This document shows, piece after piece, positions 9,138 to 17,197 of a stretch of DNA of 64,000 nt. The DNA is from Chryseobacterium sp. 52 (GTDB lineage: Bacteria > Bacteroidota > Bacteroidia > Flavobacteriales > Weeksellaceae): contig NZ_PEEX01000001.1 in NCBI RefSeq assembly GCF_002754245.1, forward strand, positions 2,770,001-2,834,000. The letters are read 5' to 3'. Positions within the stretch are counted from its first letter, which is position 1. Each line of letters starts with the position of its first letter. Position numbers and translations under genes: made by a program. Under the pieces are notes generated by a model, which ran no database searches, had not been told where the DNA came from, and was given only the letters and a program-made list of their open reading frames with translations.

Positions 9138-9866
9138 ATGAAATATTCAAACAAAATAAACTGGGCTTTTGCGTCGGCAATACTTGTGTCATTATGTTGG
9201 TTAATCGGTGATATTTTTGTTGCCGGATTTGATCCTGATCCGGGTGATTATCCTTTGTTTTCAAAAGACTATGCCGGTCAGGCAGATGTCGTATTTGCAA
9301 CCCTGATGCTGGAAGGATCTACGCCCAGACTGATGTTTGGAGCATTGATAGGAGCGTTAACAGGTCCGTTGTTGTTGCCAGCAACCTGGCTGGTCTATCA
9401 GTTTTTCACAGACAGGAAAAAGTGGTATGCAGTCTTGACTTACTGGATTTTGCTCGCAGGTGCAGTGCTGTCTCCTTTGGGCCATGCCGGCTTTTTTTAT
9501 GTCGGAGAAATTTATAAAGCAGTTTATCATACGGACCCTATTGCCCATCCTTATCTTTTAGAAACCGGAAGAGGTTTTATGAAAATGCTGAATATTGCAT
9601 GGGGAGCTGCCATCGGTGTTTTAGCTGTGGGCTGGATCACCTTTGCAGTCTGTATTATTTTAAAGAAAACACTACTTCCACGATGGATGGCTATTCTGAC
9701 CCCAATTGTCCTGACTTTGCTTATTATTCCTCTGAAAAACGTATTGCCTCTGCCATATTCCGGTTGGGTAGGAGGAGCCATATTCAATATTGCCTATCTT
9801 ATATTTTTCAGTTCGTTACTGTTCTTCTTCAGAAAGAAACTTTTTGCAGAGGAAAGCAATAATTAG
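9138..9866 (+). CDS. Multi-pass inner-membrane protein of unknown function
   Basis: 242 aa with about six hydrophobic segments: residues ~10-30, ~60-90 (GALIGALTGPLLLPATWLVYQFF), ~98-120, ~148-175, ~180-205 and ~212-232. The acidic loop GFDPDPGDYPLFSKDY after the first segment and PLGHAGFFYVGEIYK between segments are distinctive but I cannot tie them to a named family with confidence. It is divergently placed from the AraC regulator at 7942-8925, which probably controls it. Ends before the hairpin at 9983-10011. Confidence 0.8.
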   Translation: MKYSNKINWAFASAILVSLCWLIGDIFVAGFDPDPGDYPLFSKDYAGQADVVFATLMLEGSTPRLMFGALIGALTGPLLLPATWLVYQFFTDRKKWYAVLTYWILLAGAVLSPLGHAGFFYVGEIYKAVYHTDPIAHPYLLETGRGFMKMLNIAWGAAIGVLAVGWITFAVCIILKKTLLPRWMAILTPIVLTLLIIPLKNVLPLPYSGWVGGAIFNIAYLIFFSSLLFFFRKKLFAEESNN

Positions 9867-9982
9867 ATCCAATGTATCATCCTATCCGGATAGGAATTCG
9901 AACGAATGGGAATGAAAGAGCAATCAATGCATTTTGATCGTTAATACATTAATCTTGTTAGAAGCATAGAAATATGCTGATG

Positions 9983-10011
9983 AATCCTGTGATTGTTAAA
10001 ATTGCAGGATT
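9983..10011 (+). terminator. Terminator-like hairpin
   Basis: AATCCTG pairs with CAGGATT, followed by TTTTT. It lies between the convergent membrane-protein gene and the AraC gene that ends at 10080. Confidence 0.5.
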
Positions 10012-10079
10012 TTTGGTTGAACCAATTGTTGAGGTTTTCAAAAAAAATCTGATTATTTCTAAAGCGAAAGCATTTTCAG

Positions 10080-10904
10080 TTATCTGTTTCTGTACGCTTT
10101 AAGACTTGATCCTTTATGTCGTTTGAAAAATTTATTGATGTGACTTTCATCGGCAAACCCAAATTCATCTGCTATTTCGTGAACCCTTTTATCACTAAAC
10201 TGCAACCGGTGTTCTATCAACCGGATCCGGTAAGATGAGATATACTGTTGTACAGATTCATTGCAGTGTTTACGGAAATAACTGCCGAGATATGTGGCAG
10301 ACAATCCAAATTTTGCTGCGATTACAGCAATCTTTAAAAATTCGGGCTGACGTATATGCTCCTGTATATAATCCAGTATTTGCAATAACCTGAGATCTGC
10401 GTTGGGCGAGATATTGTGAGGTTTAATAACCGCGATATTTCCGGCAGTGATAACGATAATGGCATTGACCAGATGCCTTACAAGATCTTCGCTATACACA
10501 GTTGGATGTTCTGTAGACTGTTGTAGACTGTGAATCAGTGAAGCAACCATCTGTCTGTCTTCATTATTCACAAGTACAGAACCTGACAAATGAGAGGCAT
10601 GATACAAAAGACATTCTATATGGTCTATACTTTTCCATTGGTATTCCCTGATGTAGCTTTCACCGAATCGAATAACCATAAACTCGCAGGTACCTTCCAA
10701 ATCAAACTCGTGACGGTCGTTAGGGGTGATCAGAAATAAATCTCCCGGACCATAGGGAAACTGATTTCCATTGACAGTATGATTCCCGGTTCCGGAAATA
10801 ACATACACCATTTCAAAAAAATTAAATTGCCGCTCACGTAAAGGGCATTCGTCTACTTTTTCATAAAATACTTCCAGTGATTGATGGATATTTTCCCTTG
10901 CCAT
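10080..10904 (-). CDS. AraC-family regulator with N-terminal cupin
   Basis: 274 aa. Residues ~1-100 form a cupin sensor (GTGNHTVNGNQFPYGPGDLFLITPNDRHEF). Residues ~175-274 are the AraC HTH pair (FGLSATYLGSYFRKHC…, VHEIADEFGFADESHINKFFKRHKG). It is clearly paralogous to the regulator at 29757-30599: both share …LIEHRL…SDKR…EIADE.GF.DESH.NKFFK. It is divergent from the oxidoreductase-esterase-quinone reductase operon starting at 10992 and probably regulates it. Confidence 0.88.
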   Translation of the reverse strand: MARENIHQSLEVFYEKVDECPLRERQFNFFEMVYVISGTGNHTVNGNQFPYGPGDLFLITPNDRHEFDLEGTCEFMVIRFGESYIREYQWKSIDHIECLLYHASHLSGSVLVNNEDRQMVASLIHSLQQSTEHPTVYSEDLVRHLVNAIIVITAGNIAVIKPHNISPNADLRLLQILDYIQEHIRQPEFLKIAVIAAKFGLSATYLGSYFRKHCNESVQQYISSYRIRLIEHRLQFSDKRVHEIADEFGFADESHINKFFKRHKGSSLKAYRNR

Positions 10905-10991
10905 GCTGCAAAGATACCTAAACAGGCTTTAATTGTACCTGTTTTTGTTCTTTTTACCGGTCTATTTTTGCTGAATAATATCAATAGTAGT

Positions 10992-11939
10992 ATGAGAGCA
11001 ATCGTATTGGAAAAGTTTGGAGGGGTAGAAAACCTGATCTATAAAGACATTGAAAAACCTGAAATAGGGAAATATGAAGTCCTCATTAAGGTAAAAGCTT
11101 TGAGTATTAATCCGGTAGATGCTAAGGTTCGCAGCCGGCAGGCTCCGTTGGCAGAAGATCTGGTGAAATTTGATCCCTTGATTTTAGGTTGGGATATTTC
11201 CGGAGAGGTGAAAGAAATCGGAAGCGGGGTGACTAATTTTCAAATCGGAGATGAGGTATTTGGGATGGTCAACTTCGTTGGACACGGCAAAGCGTATGCT
11301 GAATATGTGGCTGCTCCGGCTGATCATATCACACTAAAATCTAAAAATATAAGCCATGAAGAGGCCGCCGCCAGTACATTAGCTGCACTGACAGCCTGGC
11401 AGGCATTCCATAGTTATGGCAAGCTGAGACCTTCAGATAGAGTATTAATCCATGCAGCAGCAGGAGGTGTGGGGCATTTCGCCGTACAGATCGCAAAATA
11501 TATCGGAGCGCATGTTACCAGTACATCATCATCCGTAAATCGGGATTTTGTAATGCAGCTTGGGGCAGATGTACATATCGACTACCAAACCACCCATTTC
11601 GAAGAAGTACTCTCTGATATCGATTTTGTACTGGAATCTGTAGGAGAGAAGAACTTTCAGAAATCAGTACAGGTATTAAAACCATTCGGAACCATTGTCA
11701 CATTGCCTTCCGGGCATACAAAAGAGGATGAATGCAAAGCTCAGGAAAAATACCTGCACGCCTGTTATTTTATGTCTGTCTATTCAAATGGGGATGATAT
11801 GAGGCAAATTGCTTCCTTATTGGAAAAAGGAATTTTGAAACCTTACATTTCTCATCTATTTGAATTTGACGAAATGGCGAAAGCCCATTTACAGATCGAA
11901 ACAGGGCGCACCGCCGGTAAAGTCGTAGTAAAATTTTAA
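10992..11939 (+). CDS. NADP-dependent medium-chain oxidoreductase (quinone oxidoreductase type)
   Basis: 315 aa from the ATG at 10992 (MRAIVLEKFGG…). An in-frame start at 10881 would overlap the divergent AraC gene and add a hydrophobic stretch foreign to the family. GroES-like N-terminal domain with INPVDAKVR, then a Rossmann domain with HAAAGGVGHFAVQIAKYIGA. The catalytic-zinc and structural-zinc cysteines of alcohol dehydrogenases are absent, which fits zeta-crystallin-like quinone or enone reductases. First gene of a three-gene operon with an esterase (12 nt gap) and a flavodoxin-fold reductase. Confidence 0.88.
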   Translation: MRAIVLEKFGGVENLIYKDIEKPEIGKYEVLIKVKALSINPVDAKVRSRQAPLAEDLVKFDPLILGWDISGEVKEIGSGVTNFQIGDEVFGMVNFVGHGKAYAEYVAAPADHITLKSKNISHEEAAASTLAALTAWQAFHSYGKLRPSDRVLIHAAAGGVGHFAVQIAKYIGAHVTSTSSSVNRDFVMQLGADVHIDYQTTHFEEVLSDIDFVLESVGEKNFQKSVQVLKPFGTIVTLPSGHTKEDECKAQEKYLHACYFMSVYSNGDDMRQIASLLEKGILKPYISHLFEFDEMAKAHLQIETGRTAGKVVVKF

Positions 11940-11951
11940 AACAGAGCATAC

Positions 11952-12917
11952 ATGAAAGATATAATGAACAATATAGATGCAGAGCTTTGGAAAGCTGTTC
12001 GCGAGAGTCCTTTTAACAGAATAGATTACGAGAATCTGTTGGCACACGATCCTGCAAAAATCAGGAAAGAGGAAATGGACTTATTTTTAAAAGAAAAACC
12101 TGTGGATATTCCGCAACATCTTGATGTAGAGGATATCTGGATTCCATCTTCTCATGCATCAGGAAAAATAAGATTGAGAATGTACAGACCAAAAGGAAAA
12201 AAAGACTTACCCGTTTTACTGTACTTTCATGGAGGAGCCTTTATATATGGCACACCCGAACAATATGATTTTATATTCTTCCGGCTGGCTTTAGATGCTG
12301 AGATGATTATTCTTTCTGTAGATTACCGGCTGGCTCCTGAATATCAATTCCCTGCGGGGATGGAAGACGGCTGTGATGCTTTGCTGTGGCTGGCTGCCAA
12401 TGCAGAGCAGATAGGAGGAGATAAGAATAATATGATGATTGGGGGAAGTAGTGCCGGGGCAACAATTGCAGCATCCGTTACCCATTGGGCGAGAGACAGA
12501 AAAGAGGTGGAAATCCGACATCAGTATATGCTGTATCCTCCCATGAGCCATCTTTTGGAAACTTCGTCTATGCGTGAGCTGGAACATGCGCCTCAGCAAA
12601 CCAAAAGAGCAGCAGAATGGATGTGGAAACATTATTTACAGAATGGCATGATGTATCCGCCAAAATACGCAGTGCCTTTATTGGAAGATAATTTCAAAGA
12701 TTTACCGAACGCCACCATTATTGTGTGTGAGCTGGATCCGTTAAAAGATGAAGGGAAAATGTATGCCCAAAAGCTACAGGAAGCAGGTGTTTTCGTGAAT
12801 GTATTTGAAATAGCGGGAGCTGTACATTGTTTTGACTTTTTTCCCTGTTCATTATCTGATACTTTTTATGAACAGCAAGTTCAACTATTCAGACATATTT
12901 TAGATCAAAAGAAATGA
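11952..12917 (+). CDS. Alpha/beta hydrolase of the HSL (carboxylesterase/lipase) family
   Basis: 321 aa, cytoplasmic. The oxyanion motif YFHGGAFIYG (HGG type) is followed by VDYRLAPEYQFPAG and the nucleophile in GGSSAGA. The acid is likely Asp in ELDPLKDEG, and the base His in GAVHCFDFF. These are the hallmarks of hormone-sensitive-lipase-type esterases acting on short acyl esters. It lies in the middle of an operon whose two other genes are quinone/enone reductases, suggesting breakdown or detoxification of an aromatic or unsaturated ester. Confidence 0.88.
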   Translation: MKDIMNNIDAELWKAVRESPFNRIDYENLLAHDPAKIRKEEMDLFLKEKPVDIPQHLDVEDIWIPSSHASGKIRLRMYRPKGKKDLPVLLYFHGGAFIYGTPEQYDFIFFRLALDAEMIILSVDYRLAPEYQFPAGMEDGCDALLWLAANAEQIGGDKNNMMIGGSSAGATIAASVTHWARDRKEVEIRHQYMLYPPMSHLLETSSMRELEHAPQQTKRAAEWMWKHYLQNGMMYPPKYAVPLLEDNFKDLPNATIIVCELDPLKDEGKMYAQKLQEAGVFVNVFEIAGAVHCFDFFPCSLSDTFYEQQVQLFRHILDQKK

Positions 12918-13492
12918 AAAAGATAGTAATTGTCAATGGACATCCGGACAAAGAAAGTTTTAATACCGGTATTGCCCATTCCTATATAGAATCTGCACGG
13001 GATGCAGGTGCAGAAGTACGGTATATTGCCATTGGAGAACTGGATTTCAATCCTAATTTAAAGTTTGGGTACAGGCAGAGAACGGAACTGGAACCCGACC
13101 TTGTAAAAGCATTGGAAGATCTCTATTGGAGCGAACATCAGGTTTGGATACATCCTATGTGGTGGCTGGGTATGCCTGCCATTATGAAAGGCTTTTTTGA
13201 CCGGGTTTTTCTTCCGGGGATTACTTTTAAAAGTGAAAACGGAGTGAGCGAAGGATTATTAAAGGGAAAAACAGGGAGAATCATTACAACAGCAGGAGAT
13301 TTGTCCTTAGATGTTTATGAAGATCGGTATACATCAAGCGGGCTCGTCCAGCTGCAAAAAGGTATTTTGGAATACTGTGGAATATCTTCTGTTCAAAGTA
13401 GTTTTATAGGACCTTTGTATGAGTTAGATCAAGAGGATAGAGTACGGTGGATAGATCAGATAAGAGGCTTTGCAGTGTCAGATTCCGTATAA
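12914..13492 (+). CDS. NAD(P)H-dependent flavin quinone reductase (NQO/KefF/MdaB type)
   Basis: 192 aa, flavodoxin-like fold: KIVIVNGHPDKESFNTGIAH binds the FMN/FAD phosphate, and HQVWIHPMWWLGMPAIMKGFFDRVFLPG is the family signature. Start ATG overlaps the esterase stop by 4 nt (ATGA), so translation is coupled. Such enzymes carry out two-electron reduction of quinones, avoiding semiquinone radicals. The operon ends at the terminator 13587-13618. Confidence 0.9.
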   Translation: MKKIVIVNGHPDKESFNTGIAHSYIESARDAGAEVRYIAIGELDFNPNLKFGYRQRTELEPDLVKALEDLYWSEHQVWIHPMWWLGMPAIMKGFFDRVFLPGITFKSENGVSEGLLKGKTGRIITTAGDLSLDVYEDRYTSSGLVQLQKGILEYCGISSVQSSFIGPLYELDQEDRVRWIDQIRGFAVSDSV

Positions 13493-13586
13493 CAAAGGAA
13501 TGAAAATTCCGGGAAAAATAATTTTCAATTGATGATCCTGCCTAAGAACATCAAATCGGGTCGCAGACATTGACTGTGGAGGAAAA

Positions 13587-13618
13587 AATAGCCTGTAGTT
13601 TTAAAATTACAGGCTATT
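13587..13618 (+). terminator. Strong terminator after the quinone-reductase operon
   Basis: AATAGCCTGTA pairs with TACAGGCTATT, followed by TTTATTTTT. Palindromic enough to act on both strands. Confidence 0.75.
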
Positions 13619-13744
13619 TTTATTTTTAAACGTTTATCTTGAAAATAAACAAAAGTTGCTTGCTGTATATTTTATATATAAAGTACAATTTAATTCTCTG
13701 GTTTTTATCACGTTTTTACTTCTGTATAAAGAAAAAAATTACTT

Positions 13745-13752
13745 TAACTTTG
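13745..13752 (+). promoter_or_regulatory. TAnnTTTG promoter box of the kinase-regulator operon
   Basis: TAACTTTG matches the Bacteroidota -7 consensus. It leaves a leader of about 110 nt before the ATG at 13868. Within the leader, AACGGTATAC (13760-13769) and GTATATCGTT (13799-13808) form an inverted repeat with one mismatch, which could be an operator or an RNA stem. Confidence 0.55.
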
Positions 13753-13867
13753 TAAAACGAACGGTATACATCAGTTACTGAGTTTTTTTGGTGACAACGT
13801 ATATCGTTTAAAACTAATACCCAACAGACTTAATAATCAGAAAATTAATTTAGCTGATACAATAGAT

Positions 13868-15595
13868 ATGAAATATAAATTCTTAAATTTTAAATTGAGG
13901 AAAATTGTTCATTACTCATTAATCGCATGTATTTTATTAATACAGGTCATTATAGCTGTATTTTTTTATAATGAATTTGTCAATGAAAAGAAGCTGAATT
14001 TTATTAAAAATCAATTAGAAGAAAGTAAGGCTTTAGGTGGTTTAACTGATGATTCAAGAAGAAATTTCATAGATGCCCAAAATTACTTTCAGAAGTATAT
14101 CGTGAGTCAGGATGACAAAGATCTTCAACTTTATTTTCAATCTCTTAGAAAGCTTAAAGGTAATTTTGATAAAATAGGGGAGTATGAAAGCATAAGCCCA
14201 AGATTAAAAAGCAGTTTGGCGCAGCAGAAAAAAGATACGCTGGGCGTTACAAGGCTGAAAACACTGATAGATTCTGCTTATCAGTTTTCTAAAAATCCCC
14301 CTGCAAAGGTTGAGGATACCCCCTATGAGCTGAAAAAGTACAAGAATAACTTTGAAAATATGAACATTCAGACCCATACCTATTCTGATACCATTAAAAA
14401 GAAAGGTTTTATGGGGCGCTTGAAAGATGCCATTTCCGGAAAAGTAGAAGTTCAGAAAGAAAATACCGTTATTACTTTAACCAACAATAAAACGTTAGAT
14501 ATTTCCAACGTAAAATCAGAAATGGATAATGCCATAAAATCTATGGATAAACATTATTCGGATGAGGTGAAAAAAGTTCAGTTAAATGCAGCCAAAAGCC
14601 AGCGGGATAACCTGCATTTTTACAACAATTTCAGTAAATTACTGGTGTATAGCAACGGGTTGATCAGTGTTTATGAAAAAGCCATTAAAGACTTTAAATC
14701 AGAATTAGAAAAAGAATATAATAAACAGAGTTCAGATAACAATAAAATCAGAACCTATCTGGTACTGGGATTAATGATTTTAATGTTCATTGTATCAGTT
14801 CTGATCATGTATTTGACAAGAATGGCATTCATCTACGAATCCAAGCTTAATGCGGCCAATGATGAAATTAAAAGGAATCTTAATTTCAAAAACAGAATAC
14901 TTGGAATGCTGAGCCACGAATTAATGTCACCATTAAAAATCATCAATATTTTTATCGATAAGATCAACAGAACGACAAAGGATGAAACGACAAAAGACTA
15001 TCTTAAGTCCATCAAGTTTACCAACAGTACTTTGCTCATACAGTCAAATCAAATCTTAGATTATACAAAAAATCAGGAGGCTGAAAAGAAACTTATAAAA
15101 ACAGTCTTTAATCTTAAAGATGAAATTCATTCTATTGTGACAGCGATCACGCCTTATATAGAAACCAGAAATAATAAGTTTGTGGTAACAGACAGAATAC
15201 CCGCAGATATGGTTGTAAATTCTGATAATATAAAAATGAATCAGATCTTTATGAACATCTTGGGAAATGCCAATAAATTTACAGAAAACGGACAAATTGA
15301 TCTTGTCATGGCAACCGAACAGAAAGGAGAAAATGTGGTTTCTCTGATCGCAACAGTCAGTGATACAGGAGTAGGAATATCTGATTCTGATCTGGAGAAA
15401 ATCTTTGAACCCTATTACCAAGGCTTGATGTCTGACAAAATGGATAACTTTGGGGCCGGATTAGGACTGAGTCTGTGTAAAGAAATCATAGAACTTTTTG
15501 ATGGCGGTATAGCTGTTTCAAGCAAGCTTCATAAAGGGACAAAAGTAACATTCAGTATTAATTTAAATATCAGTAATAATGGGGGAGCCAATTGA
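13868..15595 (+). CDS. Membrane sensor histidine kinase
   Basis: 575 aa. A first membrane segment at ~15-35 and a second at ~295-318 enclose a ~260-residue charged, helical extracytoplasmic sensor of no recognised family. The cytoplasmic part has a HisKA dimerisation helix with the phospho-accepting His in MLSHELMSPLK (~residue 349), then a HATPase_c domain with N-box (NILGNANKFTENG), G1 box (VSDTGVGISDSDLEKIFEPYYQ) and G2 box (GAGLGLSLCKEI). Its last 17 nt overlap the response-regulator gene, so the two form a two-component pair. Signal unknown. Confidence 0.93.
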   Translation: MKYKFLNFKLRKIVHYSLIACILLIQVIIAVFFYNEFVNEKKLNFIKNQLEESKALGGLTDDSRRNFIDAQNYFQKYIVSQDDKDLQLYFQSLRKLKGNFDKIGEYESISPRLKSSLAQQKKDTLGVTRLKTLIDSAYQFSKNPPAKVEDTPYELKKYKNNFENMNIQTHTYSDTIKKKGFMGRLKDAISGKVEVQKENTVITLTNNKTLDISNVKSEMDNAIKSMDKHYSDEVKKVQLNAAKSQRDNLHFYNNFSKLLVYSNGLISVYEKAIKDFKSELEKEYNKQSSDNNKIRTYLVLGLMILMFIVSVLIMYLTRMAFIYESKLNAANDEIKRNLNFKNRILGMLSHELMSPLKIINIFIDKINRTTKDETTKDYLKSIKFTNSTLLIQSNQILDYTKNQEAEKKLIKTVFNLKDEIHSIVTAITPYIETRNNKFVVTDRIPADMVVNSDNIKMNQIFMNILGNANKFTENGQIDLVMATEQKGENVVSLIATVSDTGVGISDSDLEKIFEPYYQGLMSDKMDNFGAGLGLSLCKEIIELFDGGIAVSSKLHKGTKVTFSINLNISNNGGAN

Positions 15596-16232
15596 AAATA
15601 AAGAAATTGTATTCCTTTTGGCAGACGATCATAGTATTGTAAGGCAGGGAATGGAAATTCTGATAGATGAAATTGTTCCAAATGCTAAAGTCTACCACAC
15701 TTCATCTTTACAACAGGTTGTGGAACTCGTGAAATCAAAGGACATAGAAATAGCAATTATTGATGCTCATTTTCCGGACGGGAACAGTCTGCATATTCTG
15801 CCAGAGATGAAAAGTGCAAATCCCAATATTAAAATTTTGGTCTTTACAGGACTTGAAGAAGATTTGCATGTTCTCAAATTCATAAAAGCAGGCGCCAACG
15901 GCTATCTGAGTAAATTAAGTGAAGAAGAAGAAGTAAGACTGGCAATCTCGGAGATGGTAAGCAAAGGAGAATATCTTTCTGCCCTTTCCCGGAAATTGCT
16001 GATACAGTTTGTTCACAATCCGGATTTAATGAATCCTCTTAGCCGTCTGACAAACAGAGAGCTGCAGATTGCAGAAATGTATGCAGAAGGTCTTGGGAAC
16101 CTGGAAATTGCCAATCATCTGGATATCAAACAGAATACAGTCAGTACAATCAAAAAAAATATCTTTGACAAATTGAAGATTGAAAACCTTGTTGAACTGA
16201 TCGACCTCATTAAAACCCACCATAACATCTAG
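15579..16232 (+). CDS. LuxR/NarL-type response regulator
   Basis: 217 aa. Receiver domain ~1-125 with the acidic pair in LLADDHSIVRQG and the phosphorylated Asp in AIIDAHFPDG; the helical linker then leads to the HTH_LUXR domain ~150-217 (LTNRELQIAEMYAEGLGNLEIANHLDIKQNTVSTIKKNIF). Overlaps the 3' end of the histidine-kinase gene. No terminator is obvious directly after it; the next recognised signals belong to the repeated RNA unit from 16283 on. Confidence 0.92.
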   Translation: MGEPIENKEIVFLLADDHSIVRQGMEILIDEIVPNAKVYHTSSLQQVVELVKSKDIEIAIIDAHFPDGNSLHILPEMKSANPNIKILVFTGLEEDLHVLKFIKAGANGYLSKLSEEEEVRLAISEMVSKGEYLSALSRKLLIQFVHNPDLMNPLSRLTNRELQIAEMYAEGLGNLEIANHLDIKQNTVSTIKKNIFDKLKIENLVELIDLIKTHHNI

Positions 16233-16300
16233 GTTTTCCGAAGTTCACCCGTTCGTTCTTTACGGGATAAACCATTATATCGATAAACATCTAGGTTTTT

Positions 16301-16316
16301 ATCGATATATATCGAT
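16301..16316. promoter_or_regulatory. Perfect 16-bp palindrome upstream of the first RNA unit
   Basis: ATCGATATATATCGAT is its own reverse complement. It ends 35 nt before the TACTTTG box at 16351 and recurs in the identical position of the second copy (16785-16800), while sequence just downstream of it varies. A dimeric DNA-binding protein site is the simplest reading. Confidence 0.55.
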
Positions 16317-16350
16317 GCCAATTGTAGAATGTTTTATTCTGCAATGTTGT

Positions 16351-16645
16351 TACTTTGCACCAGAAATAAAAACCAAATGAATCCCGCAAATGAATTGAAA
16401 ATGCTTCTTAGCTTTTGATTCGTTGTAAACTGAAAAAAGAGGGGAGCTGTAAAAGTAACACAAGTATAGCTGTCTGAAACTAAGTGATGAAATTAATATA
16501 AGTGTATGCGTAACCCCGGCCGGACTTTTCGAAAGCCACTCTTGAAAAAACACAAATTATTATAGAAAAGTTAAATGGGTTGGTCGGTTATGAGTACAGG
16601 AAAAAAAAGAGGTTGTCCAAAAGGGACAGCCTCTTTTTTGTCTTT
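16351..16645 (+). ncRNA. Putative small RNA, copy 1 (promoter to terminator)
   Basis: The TAnnTTTG box TACTTTG starts at 16351; the hairpin GAGGTTGTCC/GGACAGCCTC followed by a T-run ends near 16640. A transcript of roughly 280 nt would result. The only conserved open frame is a 13-codon mini-ORF (16377-16418; MNPANELKMLLSF) close to the expected 5' end. The rest has no conserved reading frame because indels between copies break every long frame. It could be a regulatory RNA with a leader peptide, or a degenerate mobile fragment. Confidence 0.55.
16605..16638 (+). terminator. Terminator of RNA copy 1
   Basis: GAGGTTGTCC and GGACAGCCTC form a 10-bp stem with one G-U pair, extended by A-U pairs, followed by TTTTTT. 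The opposite strand also has a T-run, so it can serve both directions. Confidence 0.75.
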
Positions 16646-16784
16646 AGGAGTCACGCTGTATTTCGGAAAAATTATTACGGTTTAAGAACGAAAGGAAGGA
16701 ATGTTTGAATCTTATTTGATAGCCCCAAATCTCTGAGTACCGATCCTGTAATCCAATCTTCTGAGGATAAAACTCTATGCTTTT

Positions 16785-16800
16785 ATCGATATATATCGAT
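16785..16800. promoter_or_regulatory. Perfect 16-bp palindrome upstream of the second RNA unit
   Basis: Identical ATCGATATATATCGAT, placed 35 nt before the TACTTTG box at 16835, exactly as in copy 1. Confidence 0.55.
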
Positions 16801-16834
16801 GCCAATTGTAGAACATCTTATTCTGCAATGTTGT

Positions 16835-17124
16835 TACTTTGTACCAGAAATAAAAACCAAATGAACACCGCAATTGAATTGAAAATGCTTTTTAGCTTTT
16901 GATTCATTGCAAACTGAAAAAAGAGGGTAGCTGTAAAAGTAACACAAGTATAGCTGCCTGAAAACTAAGTGATGAAATTAATATAAGTGTATGTATAACC
17001 TGGCCAAATTTTTCGAAAAGGGACTCTTAAAAAAACACGAATTACGATAGATAAGTTAAATAGGTTGGCAGGTTATTCAGTACAGAAAAAAGGGGTTGTC
17101 CAAAAGGTCAGCCTCTTTTTTGTC
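16835..17124 (+). ncRNA. Putative small RNA, copy 2 (promoter to terminator)
   Basis: TACTTTG box at 16835, mini-ORF 16861-16902 (MNTAIELKMLFSF; same length and stop as copy 1), terminator hairpin 17091-17122. The mini-ORF keeps ELKML.SF in both copies. The terminator stem has one mismatch that copy 1 lacks, but keeps the T-run. Confidence 0.55.
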
Positions 17125-17197
17125 TTTAGGAATCTCTGAATACGGATTTTGTCATTCCTATTCTGCCATTTCTGCCAATGGTTTAAACCTTCTTGCC

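Larger units (their letters stand above)
16283..16765 (+). repeat. First copy of a duplicated non-coding unit
   Basis: About 480 bp that is repeated immediately downstream at 16767-17165. Matching landmarks keep the same order: palindrome, TAnnTTTG box, 13-codon mini-ORF, a block conserved for more than 200 nt, terminator, and a flank reading AATCTCTGAxTAC. Most landmarks are offset by 484 nt, drifting to 483 at the terminator. The copies are similar but not identical (substitutions and single-base indels), so the duplication is not recent. This copy carries about 80 extra bases after the terminator. Confidence 0.85.
16767..17165 (+). repeat. Second copy of the duplicated non-coding unit
   Basis: Homologous to 16283-16765 along nearly its full length, up to the AATCTCTGAATACGG flank at 17129 and following. 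It ends about 30 bp before the stop codon of the minus-strand histidine kinase at 17198. Confidence 0.85.

Noticed and set aside
10881..10991. Longer start for the quinone oxidoreductase gene
   Set aside because: The extension would overlap the 5' end of the divergent AraC gene and adds a hydrophobic segment not seen in this enzyme family.
16350..16553. Open minus-strand frame of 67 codons within copy 1 of the duplicated unit
   Set aside because: The second copy has an extra A in the matching region (…CTGAAAACTAAG versus …CTGAAACTAAG), which breaks the frame, so it is not conserved as coding.
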